Below are positions 1 through 8,357 of a stretch of DNA of 64,000 bases, in pieces. How positions within the stretch are numbered: position 1 is the first letter of the stretch; the number at the start of each line of letters is the position of its first letter. Under the pieces are notes generated by a model. That model did not search any database. It worked only from the letters and a program-made list of their open reading frames with translations, and was not told the origin of the DNA. Made by a program: the position numbers and the translations under genes. Source of the DNA: CAJXNP01 sp050305935 (GTDB lineage Bacteria > Bacteroidota > Bacteroidia > Cytophagales > Cyclobacteriaceae); the NCBI GenBank assembly GCA_050305935.1, contig JBNLGG010000001.1:134932-198931 (forward strand), read 5' to 3'.

Positions 1-33
1 TATGATGAATATTATGATGATTTTGGGAGGTGA
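1..33 (+). CDS. possible 3' end of a protein with a tyrosine-rich tail
   Basis: The window opens in a frame that reads YDEYYDDFGR and then TGA at bases 31-33. A tyrosine/aspartate-rich carboxyl end of this type is common on bacterial tyrosine autokinases of capsule clusters, and the next genes look like surface-glycan genes. Only ten codons are visible, so this is a guess and the frame may be meaningless. Confidence 0.22.
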   Translation, partial: YDEYYDDFGR

Positions 34-111
34 TATTTTAAAATGAAGTGGATATTTAATCTCTTACCTTATTTAACTTTCCTTATAAGATAATTTGGGT
101 TTTGTCGACAG

Positions 112-495
112 TTACAAACCTTTGATCTTTTTTATCTCATCGATGAGTATTGCACTTCCAAATTTGGAGGTGTCAATCGAGTCGTCTAATAAAATAAACC
201 CACTGGGCATAAATATTTAGAAATAAGAAATTGGTGAATGTCCCTTGGTAGTCCTTAATGGAACTCCAGCTACCTTTGGGATTTTGGAACCATCTTGGAT
301 GATTATCAGATTGAGGTGCCAGATCATTATCTCAAACCGTTCGAATGAATACTTTTGCGCCTCCACTATCCTATGAAAACATTAAGTATTAATATGTTTT
401 GTCCGATTAATATAATTACAATTTTTTTATCTCGATCAGTTTTTAATAGGGTCTCTATGATTTCTTCTTTTATAGGATTGATTGATAAATTTCAT
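112..495 (-). pseudogene. decayed protein-coding remnant, unknown family
   Basis: Read leftward, this stretch gives protein-like segments in different frames. One of about 40 residues (bases ~369-493) contains KEEIIETLL and KKIVIILIG. A second spans about 211-360. The last, starting with an ATG at 210, reads MPSGFILLDDSIDTSKFG and ends at a TAA at 112-114. In-frame stops and frame changes separate them. The ending resembles the 'GGFILLDDS' stretch found near the end of some small-molecule methyltransferases, but this is only a resemblance. It looks like a dead gene at the edge of the glycan region. No intact ORF is present in bases 34-565. Confidence 0.35.
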
Positions 496-565
496 GTCAA
501 ACTTTTCTCCAAAATGTAATAAAAGGTTAATTGCAAACTAAAGTTTCGTAATATTTGATTCGTTG

Positions 566-1780
566 ATGATTGCTCAAAAAACTACCTACAATTTCATCTT
601 CCTATTTTTAGGAAGAATAGTTGTTGCTTTAGGTGGTTTGATCATAGTAATTCTGATTTCTCGGGAAGGAGGTATGGAGTTGCTTGGGCATTACACTTAT
701 CTTACCGCAACTATGGCTATATCAATGATGTTATCCAATTTTGGTATGGACATTTTTATTACCAGATCGGTAGCACAATACTTTGAAAAAATTCCCTATG
801 AAAGACTAAGCGTAGCTCTATGGTTACAGTTAACAATTGCTTTTATGATCATTCTAGCAATTACATGCAGCACCCTTCTTTTAAATTTTGAAAACAGTTT
901 GGCGTGGCACATTTATTCTTTGATACTTATTCCTGCATCCCTTTCCAGTACATCAAACGCAGTACTCAAAGGAAACCAGAAAATGGGATATCTAACATTA
1001 AGTTTGTTAGTTGAAGCCCTGACTCAAATAATAGGGGTGTTTCTCTGCGTTAAAAATGGTATTGTTGCTATTGTTATAGTACTGGTTTGCGCAAAAATTC
1101 TTGGAGCATCTTTTTCAATCCTATCTCTTTTTAGGGAAAAAATAAGTGTGAAACGTTTAATCTTCTCTTCTAAAAAGAAAGACATCCTACCAATAGTGAA
1201 GTCCGGGTGGCACCTTTCCGTGTCTATATTCTTCAACACCATTTCTTTGAGAGCAGCCGTCATACTACTGGGAGTAGTGTCAGGAAATTATGAAATAGGG
1301 TTATACGGTGCAAGTAATAAAGTAATTGAGGCAATCAAAATGATCCCAACGGCCATTTATGGTTCACTATTTCCTGAAATGGTAAAAAAGGAAAAGGAAA
1401 GAAAATCCACCCGTGACTATATCAAATATGTTTTCCTGGCGGCTTTAGGCGCTACGGTGGTTTTGTTTTTTATTGCGCCTATTTTAGTTCATTTGCTTTA
1501 TAAAAATCAGGAGATAACTCCTGTTCTTCAAATAATGCTTATAGGTTTGTTGCCTTTTATTGTAAGGCAGTTCCTATCTTTCCGTTTGTTTGCTCAGGGA
1601 AGGGATAAACTATTGATCTATGTCAGCACCATAACTTGCGCACTTATGATTGTGTCCTGTTATTTGGGAAATCAGTTTTATGGATTGTTCGGGTTATGTT
1701 GGGCAGTAAATGGAGTCTGGACAATTGAATGGATGGTTCTAATGCTTATTCAAAAGAATTTTCGCCTTTTGTTTAAATGA
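566..1780 (+). CDS. polysaccharide flippase (Wzx/oligosaccharide flippase family)
   Basis: The 404-residue protein is almost entirely hydrophobic helices (about 12 membrane spans) and begins with the typical 'NFIFLFLGRIVVALGGLI' first span of the polysaccharide transporter family in the MOP superfamily. Such proteins flip lipid-linked oligosaccharides across the inner membrane. Length is normal for the family. A TTG lies directly before the ATG at 566; the ATG is preferred. The gene starts a group of glycan-like genes and overlaps the opposing sulfotransferase gene by 31 bases at its 3' end. Substrate unknown. Family assignment is fairly sure, the transported molecule is not known. Confidence 0.8.
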   Translation: MIAQKTTYNFIFLFLGRIVVALGGLIIVILISREGGMELLGHYTYLTATMAISMMLSNFGMDIFITRSVAQYFEKIPYERLSVALWLQLTIAFMIILAITCSTLLLNFENSLAWHIYSLILIPASLSSTSNAVLKGNQKMGYLTLSLLVEALTQIIGVFLCVKNGIVAIVIVLVCAKILGASFSILSLFREKISVKRLIFSSKKKDILPIVKSGWHLSVSIFFNTISLRAAVILLGVVSGNYEIGLYGASNKVIEAIKMIPTAIYGSLFPEMVKKEKERKSTRDYIKYVFLAALGATVVLFFIAPILVHLLYKNQEITPVLQIMLIGLLPFIVRQFLSFRLFAQGRDKLLIYVSTITCALMIVSCYLGNQFYGLFGLCWAVNGVWTIEWMVLMLIQKNFRLLFK

Positions 1781-2307
1781 GGAAAACCTGCATTAGGTAC
1801 CGGTAGTTTCAGAAAATTGCACAGTCTTTCCCATACACCTGGCTGTTTAAAATCAATAATCAGCAGATCATCTTTTCTGCTCTGAAAATAGCTACTTACT
1901 TCCTGATGATACTCTTGCCATCTTTTCTCAAAAATGGATTTAGAGAAACAGGTTGTCCCATAAAACTCCTGATGTATTTCGTTTCCGACTTTCTGCAACT
2001 CTTTAGACAAACAAGGCAACTCCTGCTCAAAGAGCCACTGTACACTTTTTAGCCAATCGGAAAGGTCTCTGGTAGTCAAAATGAATTTACAATTACTTAA
2101 TTGTGAATCTATTTTTTGATAGATTAATGGAATTGGATTGTCCATGAATGCATCATATTCTGATAGTATTTTGTCTTCAATGTTGTAATAGAGTGGAATG
2201 CTATGAGGAGCAGCATTAACACCAAGTTGAAGCAATGCGTGATAAAGAGAAGTTGTACCCGTTCTTTGTAAACCAATTCCCAGAATTTTACCTTTTGGTT
2301 CAGGCAT
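1750..2307 (-). CDS. sulfotransferase family protein
   Basis: A 185-residue protein with the 5'-phosphosulfate-binding loop of PAPS-dependent sulfotransferases near its start (GLQRTGTTSL, residues about 12-21). It also has a 'YDAFMDNPIP' segment and 'KFILTTRDLSDWLKS' (3'-phosphate-binding Arg/Ser region), typical of the short sulfotransferase group often seen beside glycan genes. It would move a sulfate group from PAPS to a hydroxyl or amine of an unknown acceptor. It is slightly short for the family (usually 200-300 residues) but keeps both cofactor regions. It is convergent with the flippase gene, sharing 31 bases, and divergent from the phosphorylase-like gene with a 65-base gap that must hold both promoters. 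Confidence 0.75.
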   Translation of the reverse strand: MPEPKGKILGIGLQRTGTTSLYHALLQLGVNAAPHSIPLYYNIEDKILSEYDAFMDNPIPLIYQKIDSQLSNCKFILTTRDLSDWLKSVQWLFEQELPCLSKELQKVGNEIHQEFYGTTCFSKSIFEKRWQEYHQEVSSYFQSRKDDLLIIDFKQPGVWERLCNFLKLPVPNAGFPHLNKRRKFF

Positions 2308-2372
2308 GATTTATAAAGTAGTTATTTGTATTTTCGTTTTTCAGGAAAACAATTTTAAGAAGAAAAACTTAG

Positions 2373-3110
2373 ATGACAGAAAAAGAGTCAGGTATATTAA
2401 CACCTGAGGAGTTAATTGATTGGAAAATTAAAAATGGAATTTTACAGTTCTCAATCACTCCAAAGTGTGTTATTCTCTGTCCACAAGCATCTGTAGTAAA
2501 ATACTATAAACGTTGGAAAAGTAAGCGAATTAAGGGAATACAGGGCACCAATATATGCATTGATACTAAACATGCGGTTTACCTTTCGTCTGGTTGGGGT
2601 ATTGGTAGTCCGGCTATGATCGCCATATGTGAAGAATATAAAGCGCTTGGAGTGAATAGATTTATTCTTACGGGTATGTGTGGACGTTTGGGCACGGAAA
2701 TCAAAGAGGGAGAAGCCAGGATAATAAAGACAGCATTGATAGAAGAAGGTACTTCCAGCCACTATGAGGGCTCTTGTATGGGACAAAAGGTTGATGCCAC
2801 CGATCAAAAATTGTATAGTAAATTAAAAGATTATCAATTAAAAGATGCAATGGCAGTAAGTACGGATGCTGTATTTAGGGAAACTGGATCAAAAATAGAA
2901 AAGTGGAAGCAACAAGGAGTTCAACTGGTAGATATGGAGACCTCTTCATTATTTAGCTTTGCTAAATTCTATCAATTAGAAGCTTTGTCCATATTGGTAG
3001 GAGCCGATATGGTGACAGTGCAATGGCAGCATCCAGTAAATATGCAAGTAATAAATATGCGCATCAAGGAAGTAGTCGATCTGATTATTAAATCACTAAG
3101 TTTTGAATAA
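2373..3110 (+). CDS. nucleoside phosphorylase-like protein (PNP/UDP family)
   Basis: 245 residues with the purine/uridine phosphorylase fold signatures: the phosphate-binding 'SSGWGIGSPAMIA' region (about residue 71), 'FILTGMCGRLG' (about 101), and the ribose-binding Met-Glu in 'LVDMETSSLFSFA' (about 192). Enzymes of this family cleave the N-glycosidic bond of nucleosides with phosphate. It is co-transcribed with a glycosyltransferase whose TTG start overlaps this gene's last eight bases, so translation is probably coupled. A salvage enzyme tightly linked to a glycosyltransferase and beside a sulfotransferase is unusual; a role in making or recycling a nucleoside-derived precursor is inference. 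Confidence 0.72.
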   Translation: MTEKESGILTPEELIDWKIKNGILQFSITPKCVILCPQASVVKYYKRWKSKRIKGIQGTNICIDTKHAVYLSSGWGIGSPAMIAICEEYKALGVNRFILTGMCGRLGTEIKEGEARIIKTALIEEGTSSHYEGSCMGQKVDATDQKLYSKLKDYQLKDAMAVSTDAVFRETGSKIEKWKQQGVQLVDMETSSLFSFAKFYQLEALSILVGADMVTVQWQHPVNMQVINMRIKEVVDLIIKSLSFE

Positions 3111-4257
3111 ACCAACTATTGTAATTAATGCCTATCAACGGCCTAAGTCACTAAGCCGCCTTTTAGAAAGCATTGAAAAAGCTAATATTCCAGATCAGGT
3201 AGATATATGGTTCTCCCTGGAATATGGAGCTGTTGACGAAGTGGTTGAATTGGTAAAATCCTTTAACTGGAAAAAAGGCAAAAAGCAGATCATCAGACAA
3301 AAGGAAAAGCTTGGGCTAGTAGGTCATTTTTTAGCATGCGGAGACTTAACTTCAAAATTAGGAACCATTATTTACCTGGAGGATGACCTATTCGTAGGGC
3401 CAAGCTTTTATCATTATGCCATGCAAGTATTGGATGCTTATGAAAATGATGGGCGCATTGCTGGGTTTTCTTTGAATGCTTTGTGGTTCAATGGATATTT
3501 GCACCTTCCTTTCAAGCCAATTTTTGATGGCAACCCTGTTTTCTTTCTACAGGTAGCTTGGTATCAAGGGCAAGTCTATACCGCTAATCAATGGCAACTT
3601 TTTCGTCAATGGTTAGCAAGCAATAAGGGACTTGATTCTGATGTCTTTATGCACGAATCCATGATCAATTTTAAATTAAGTGATGATTGGTTTCCTATCA
3701 AAACGAGGTATTTAGTCGAAACGGCTCGCTTTTATTGTTTTCCACGAGAGGCTCACGTAGTGAATTTTGGTGACGCAGGCACCCATTTTTTACAGAAAAC
3801 AAATTTCTTTATGACTGAACTGGCATTAGAAGTTGGAACAGCTGGGTTTAAGCCTTTTAGTGAATCGCTGGCAGTGTATGATTCTTTTTTTGAGTTGCTT
3901 CCTGATAGGGTAAAGCGATTGAATACCGAACTTGCATCATATGATTTTGAAATGGATTTAAATGGGTTAAAGGATCTCGCCAAAATAAAAAGCAAGTTCC
4001 TCATAAGTTCCAGATCCTCTTCTGTACCCATTTTGAAATTTGCCTTAGAAATGAGGCCACAGGAAATGAGTATTTTATATAACAGAACTGGAGATTTTTT
4101 TACTCTTGCAGAAGCTAATACTTTTGAAGAAAACAATAGAAATAGGGAAAATAAACAATTTCTCAGGTTTGAGTATTTCCACAGACATAAGCTGAGACTG
4201 AAACAACAGTTGAAGTTTTTGCTAAAAAGGATCTATCACAATTTTGTAAAGGTATAG
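3103..4257 (+). CDS. glycosyltransferase, GT-A fold, GT13 (GNT-I)-like
   Basis: 384 residues. The start ('TIVINAYQRPKSLSRLLESIEKA') is that of a GT-A sugar transferase. The metal-binding motif and its surroundings, 'TIIYLEDDLFVGPSFYHYA' (about residues 87-105) followed by 'GRIAGFSLNALWFNG', match the layout of the eukaryotic GlcNAc-transferase I family (EDD then a Phe/Tyr-rich helix, then a variable-loop 'SxNxxGxNG'-type segment) better than ordinary GT2 enzymes. Start is TTG at 3103, forced by the frame and the overlap with the upstream gene; no other good start lies close. The 3' end overlaps the opposing methyltransferase by 22 bases. Donor and acceptor are unknown. Confidence 0.68.
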   Translation: MNKPTIVINAYQRPKSLSRLLESIEKANIPDQVDIWFSLEYGAVDEVVELVKSFNWKKGKKQIIRQKEKLGLVGHFLACGDLTSKLGTIIYLEDDLFVGPSFYHYAMQVLDAYENDGRIAGFSLNALWFNGYLHLPFKPIFDGNPVFFLQVAWYQGQVYTANQWQLFRQWLASNKGLDSDVFMHESMINFKLSDDWFPIKTRYLVETARFYCFPREAHVVNFGDAGTHFLQKTNFFMTELALEVGTAGFKPFSESLAVYDSFFELLPDRVKRLNTELASYDFEMDLNGLKDLAKIKSKFLISSRSSSVPILKFALEMRPQEMSILYNRTGDFFTLAEANTFEENNRNRENKQFLRFEYFHRHKLRLKQQLKFLLKRIYHNFVKV

Positions 4258-5027
4258 ATATAATAGTCGCCAATAAAATTGAAGATTGGCCATTTAGCGA
4301 TAACTTTATCGACTTTTGTCATCAGCTTATATAAGCGGGGGAACTTTTTTGGAAATCGGTCCTGAAATGAAGGTGGGCTAATGATGCAAAGACCGTGTAT
4401 GTCCAAATTACTTATTCTTCCCTCCAAAGCCTTTGAGACAACACTAGGTTGATAGTACCAACAATTAAAATGCTCCCCTTCAATATAAGCATCTGAAGGT
4501 CCTTTTCTTTTCCTTCTGGTTGCTACTTTAAGATTTCCTTTCAGATAATACACTTTCTCCCAAAGTGTAAAAGGAGGCATGATCACAAATGTTGCTCCTC
4601 CACCCGGTTTAAGCCGGTCAGCCAACTTATTTACTACTGATGTTAAATCTGATGTGCAATTGAGACCGCCGAAGTTGCTATAAACATAGTCAAAAGTCTC
4701 TGTGATCTGATCTATTTTTTCATAGTTCAATTCATTGAAAGTGATTTTGTCAGTTAGTCCAAGTGCCTCGATCTTTTCATTTGATTTTAAAACCATACCC
4801 GGGCTAACATCAAAGGCACTTACCTGAAAACCTTGTTGGGCAAAGTATATTGCATCGGTTGCTGTTCCAGCATTTACTTCCAAGATATGTCCCTTAGGAT
4901 GAATGTTACTCAACACTATTTTTCTTATAACACTTCGCATATAACTAACTATAGGATTACTGTCATATATCTGATCAAAAATAACGGACTGCTTACCAAA
5001 TGCTTCGCTTGCTGTGCTACTGGCCAT
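4236..5027 (-). CDS. class I SAM-dependent methyltransferase
   Basis: 263 residues with the SAM-binding glycine loop 'HILEVNAGTATDAIYFAQQG' (about residue 48; the usual acidic/Gly core is E-x-N-A-G-T-G-like, here with N and A replacing the common G-C-G) and the acidic ribose-binding residue in 'VSAFDVSPGMV'. 'YDYVYSNFGGLNC' is the post-II motif region. It is the last gene of a leftward operon and overlaps the upstream methyltransferase gene by 11 bases. Acceptor unknown. A basic region (TRRKRKGPS) near residue 170 may bind a negatively charged substrate. Confidence 0.75.
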   Translation of the reverse strand: MASSTASEAFGKQSVIFDQIYDSNPIVSYMRSVIRKIVLSNIHPKGHILEVNAGTATDAIYFAQQGFQVSAFDVSPGMVLKSNEKIEALGLTDKITFNELNYEKIDQITETFDYVYSNFGGLNCTSDLTSVVNKLADRLKPGGGATFVIMPPFTLWEKVYYLKGNLKVATRRKRKGPSDAYIEGEHFNCWYYQPSVVSKALEGRISNLDIHGLCIISPPSFQDRFPKKFPRLYKLMTKVDKVIAKWPIFNFIGDYYIYTFTKL

Positions 5028-5754
5028 ACTTTTTATATTTATATAATGAAAAAGGGAATTTTTTCCAGAATCTCAGGTTACGAACTTTTTGAAATCCGCT
5101 AGCCAACAGATCGGATTCCAAATGGTGATAATAGTATTCTGACATTTCAGGACATCCCATGCCAGAATAGTATTCCTGACTTCTAATTTTCGCAAACTTT
5201 TGATCCGCTTCATTCTTATAAAAGGGACTATCGTTAACCCATATATATCCGTTAGATTTAAGAAGCCTAATTGACTTTTCAAGAATTACTTTCAGAACAG
5301 GAAAGTATTGAATTGAGGCATTAAAAAGGATCACATCAATTGATTCGGATCGAAAATAATTGTCCTGTAAAAGGTCCAAGTATAGAAAATGAACTCTATC
5401 CGAGCCAAAAAGACGATTCGCTTGTTCCAGTTCAGGCTCATTTAAGTCAATACCATAAATGGTTGTTTTAGGAAACTCTTTCGAAAGTAAACCCGTAAAC
5501 CAACCATTGCCACATCCTACGTCCAATATATGAAGAGAGGATGGTAAGCTTTTAAGTTGTCCAATTAATCGTAAATAGCTTCTTTCTCTAAGTTTCCATT
5601 CACTTTTTAAGGGATGGTTTGAATCCAAATAGGGGAGATTAATCACCTCCTCGTCTGACAATATTCTTCCTTCTTTATCTCTTACTTGCAAATAAGCGTT
5701 TTCCTTTTTTGAAACATCTCCATGAGGATGAACATACTGTACTTTTGTATTCAT
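5017..5754 (-). CDS. class I SAM-dependent methyltransferase
   Basis: 245 residues. Classic motif I 'LHILDVGCGNGWFTGLLSKE' (about residue 74) and acidic end of strand 2 'IYGIDLNEPELEQA' mark it as a Rossmann-fold methyltransferase. 'DVILFNASIQYF' (about residue 136) and 'KSNGYIWVNDSPFYK' are motifs II and III. The first 60 residues contain an extra stretch before the fold. Part of the leftward operon with the radical SAM gene (94-base gap upstream) and the second methyltransferase (11-base overlap downstream). Two methyltransferases in a row suggest at least two modification steps on one product. Confidence 0.78.
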   Translation of the reverse strand: MNTKVQYVHPHGDVSKKENAYLQVRDKEGRILSDEEVINLPYLDSNHPLKSEWKLRERSYLRLIGQLKSLPSSLHILDVGCGNGWFTGLLSKEFPKTTIYGIDLNEPELEQANRLFGSDRVHFLYLDLLQDNYFRSESIDVILFNASIQYFPVLKVILEKSIRLLKSNGYIWVNDSPFYKNEADQKFAKIRSQEYYSGMGCPEMSEYYYHHLESDLLASGFQKVRNLRFWKKFPFSLYKYKKYGQ

Positions 5755-5848
5755 TGATCAAATTGGCTTTTTAATTATTTCCTCAGGAATTTTATATTCT
5801 GCATTTGTAAGGACAGAATTAATTGCGCAGCAGCATCAAAATCAGCTT

Positions 5849-7318
5849 TCATAAATTTACTGATTTTTCAATTCGATACAGCCTCAAATGGTTAATCCAG
5901 GCTCTGGGTACATGCAAGCCAAGTGACAGGATCCGTTTTATTTTTCTCAAACTGAATGACTGGGGCTTTTTAAGCAGGTTACCTACTGTAAGAAATCCTC
6001 TTCTAATGTTATATCTGTTATGCAAGTACCTGTGCAACACCTTGTAATACTTTCTGGGATAAGTATTTTTAAACATCAAATCTAAGTCATCTGAATCTGT
6101 CCAATTGGCTTTTTGCTGTAGCTCTTGCTTTACCTTGTCGTAAAACTTAGTGCCAGGAAGTGGATATGAAACGGATATGCCAAGCCGATCAGGCATCATT
6201 TTAAGCACCAGATCAAAGGTATGTTGTATGTCCTGTTTTGTTTCTCCTAAGTATCCAAATTGGATAAAAAAACCCACCTTGACCCCTTTGCTCTTTAAGA
6301 TGTTTGTGGACTTTTCTATTTGGCTGATAGCGGTACCTTTGTCCATCGCGTCCAATATCTTTTGCGAGCCGGATTCAGCCCCCATCCAAGCCTCATCCAA
6401 TCCCGAGGAAACCAGCACGTCGATATTGTTTTCTTCCAATAAAAGATCTGCCCTTGTTTGAATTTTATACTTTATCGATCGCTTTCTTTTCTTGAGTTCC
6501 TGATCAAACGATTGCACCCATCCGGGTTTTAACCCGAAGATATCATCACACATCCAAAAATTATCAACACCATAGTTGTCTTGTAGCATTTCGATTTCCT
6601 CCACAACTCTTTCCGGCGATCTGGTATTATACCGTTGGCCGTAGATGGGCTTGGCGCACCAGTTGCATTTGTATGGGCAGCCTCGTGTAGTTGCCACGTT
6701 CAGGTAAAAAGGTTGGTTTTTTTCCCTCCACACTTTCCGATAGGATTCTACGTCAATTAGATCCCAGGCTGGGAGAGGCAGTATGTCAAGATTTGATAAG
6801 ACAGGTCTTCTGGGTGTCTCATGCACTGAACCATTTTTATCCAAGTAGGTCAGCCCCATTATATCTTCACGATTTCCCTTTTCTACAAGGCATTTTATTA
6901 GATCTTTCAGGGTTATCTCACCCTCGCCTTTGATGACATAATCGGCCCCATTGGATAAATATTTTTCAAAATGATCTGTAGAATCAGAGCTACATGTAAT
7001 TGTTGTTGCGCCCGCTTTTTTTGCCAATTGTTGCATGGAAAACGCGGCCTCGCGCATATTGGTCAGACACATCTTTGTGAGATAATTAAAACCATCATCA
7101 AAGACGACTACGTAGTCAGGTTTGAATGATTTCAACATAGGGATTATTTCTTCAGCATCGTCCCTAAGGCAGGTATCAAAAAGCATAACTTCATATCCTG
7201 CCTCCCTTAAATACGAAGCCGCGGTGATAGTCATAAGTGGTGGAAATGGCTGTTTCATCCTCCACTGCTTTGGATCAAATTTGTAAAAGTATGAATGTGT
7301 GAAAAGTATTTTTTTCAT
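5849..7318 (-). CDS. B12-binding-domain radical SAM protein
   Basis: 489 residues. Residues 1-160 form a B12-binding-like Rossmann domain ('LREAGYEVMLFDTCLRDD', 'KPDYVVVFDD', 'GADYVIKGEGE'). The lower-axial-ligand motif DxHxxG is not visible, so cobalamin, if bound, is probably base-on/His-off. The radical SAM core follows with the 4Fe-4S motif CPYKCNWC (Cys at about 214, 218, 221), 'MCDDIFGL', 'AESGSQKILDAMDKG' and 'FFIQFGYLGET' strands typical of this class. The last 100 residues are basic. Enzymes of this class do methylations, ring formation or other radical steps on lipids, cofactors and natural products. Located four bases after the nucleotidyltransferase-like gene, so one transcript is likely. 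Substrate unknown. Confidence 0.85.
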   Translation of the reverse strand: MKKILFTHSYFYKFDPKQWRMKQPFPPLMTITAASYLREAGYEVMLFDTCLRDDAEEIIPMLKSFKPDYVVVFDDGFNYLTKMCLTNMREAAFSMQQLAKKAGATTITCSSDSTDHFEKYLSNGADYVIKGEGEITLKDLIKCLVEKGNREDIMGLTYLDKNGSVHETPRRPVLSNLDILPLPAWDLIDVESYRKVWREKNQPFYLNVATTRGCPYKCNWCAKPIYGQRYNTRSPERVVEEIEMLQDNYGVDNFWMCDDIFGLKPGWVQSFDQELKKRKRSIKYKIQTRADLLLEENNIDVLVSSGLDEAWMGAESGSQKILDAMDKGTAISQIEKSTNILKSKGVKVGFFIQFGYLGETKQDIQHTFDLVLKMMPDRLGISVSYPLPGTKFYDKVKQELQQKANWTDSDDLDLMFKNTYPRKYYKVLHRYLHNRYNIRRGFLTVGNLLKKPQSFSLRKIKRILSLGLHVPRAWINHLRLYRIEKSVNL

Positions 7319-7322
7319 TTGA

Positions 7323-8357
7323 TTAACCGTATTTGGAGAAGTATTCCTGCATGATTACGCCATCATCCGTTTCGGTATACATTTTGTAATGTAATACACT
7401 TGTCTGCGGAAATAAAAAGCTGATCAGATCATCCGAATAATACTTGCCAAAATTAGCTTTAAATTTCTTTTTAAAAGATTCAATGATGACATCCTGATAA
7501 CCGCCATTGGGAGGACTGATTCGCTTTAGATTGTGTCTCTGCCCAGGATTGTAGGAAGAAGAGATTTCGTTTAGAGGTTTGAAACTCAATCTTTTTATGC
7601 ACCTTGAGGTATGAAATAAAAAGAAGAACAGGTAATTAATATAATATAGGATACCTCTTTTATATTGTTTTTTGACGACTAGACTTATTGTTTTCTCACG
7701 AGGGTAAAAGTTAGTGTACCAATTGTTGCTCGATTTCAACTGCGATGCCAGGTTGCCACTGTCAAATGTGGTTTTCAGATTGTATAATTCGGTAGCGGTA
7801 AAAAGATTCTTATTTGGTATGTCCATGAACGATTCGTCCATAACAAAATTCATGCATAGAACATTTTTAGTTTTTATTTGAAATAAATGGCTAAGGTTTT
7901 TTAGTGCGCGAATGAAGTAAAACAGGATCCAGATAGTGTCATTTTTCACGATCATAAACAAGTCAAAGTCTACCCGACCTTTATTAGGGCCATGCTTATC
8001 TATCGTGGGATTTTCAGCCGCCAATGATCCGGAAATACCAATGTACCTGAGAAAAGGAATTTTTTTCATCCATTTTAGACTAGAAGAGTTGTTCTGGATT
8101 ATTACCTCCATCAGCTTTTGCTTTTTTATTCGCTCTTCAATCATCCATTCTTTACCTTTTATACATAAATAATCTCCATCAAAAGTGATTAATGATTCAC
8201 TTTCCAATTCTCTAATTGCTTGATTTAATTCTTGATCTTCCTCTTTGTTAAGCCACAGTACCAGCTCATTTTTCCTGATCGGAAAATTAAAAATATCTCT
8301 ATAATTTAAATGAATGAGGATTTGCTGTTTAAGGGAAAAGTCGGCTAAAGAAAGCAT
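7323..8357 (-). CDS. nucleotidyltransferase-like protein with N-terminal winged helix
   Basis: 344 residues. The first ~95 look like a winged-helix domain ('DIFNFPIRKNELVLWL', 'ELESESLITFDGDYLCI'). From about residue 105 there is a polymerase-beta-type nucleotidyltransferase signature, 'IGISGSLAAENP' then 'VDFDLFMIV' (GS...DxD). The C-terminal part is basic and helical. It heads the leftward operon with the radical SAM and methyltransferase genes. The enzyme could transfer a nucleotide to a small molecule or protein; whether it is active cannot be told, though the GS and DxD residues are kept. A 306-base AT-rich gap lies upstream and probably carries the operon promoter. Confidence 0.6.
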   Translation of the reverse strand: MLSLADFSLKQQILIHLNYRDIFNFPIRKNELVLWLNKEEDQELNQAIRELESESLITFDGDYLCIKGKEWMIEERIKKQKLMEVIIQNNSSSLKWMKKIPFLRYIGISGSLAAENPTIDKHGPNKGRVDFDLFMIVKNDTIWILFYFIRALKNLSHLFQIKTKNVLCMNFVMDESFMDIPNKNLFTATELYNLKTTFDSGNLASQLKSSNNWYTNFYPREKTISLVVKKQYKRGILYYINYLFFFLFHTSRCIKRLSFKPLNEISSSYNPGQRHNLKRISPPNGGYQDVIIESFKKKFKANFGKYYSDDLISFLFPQTSVLHYKMYTETDDGVIMQEYFSKYG

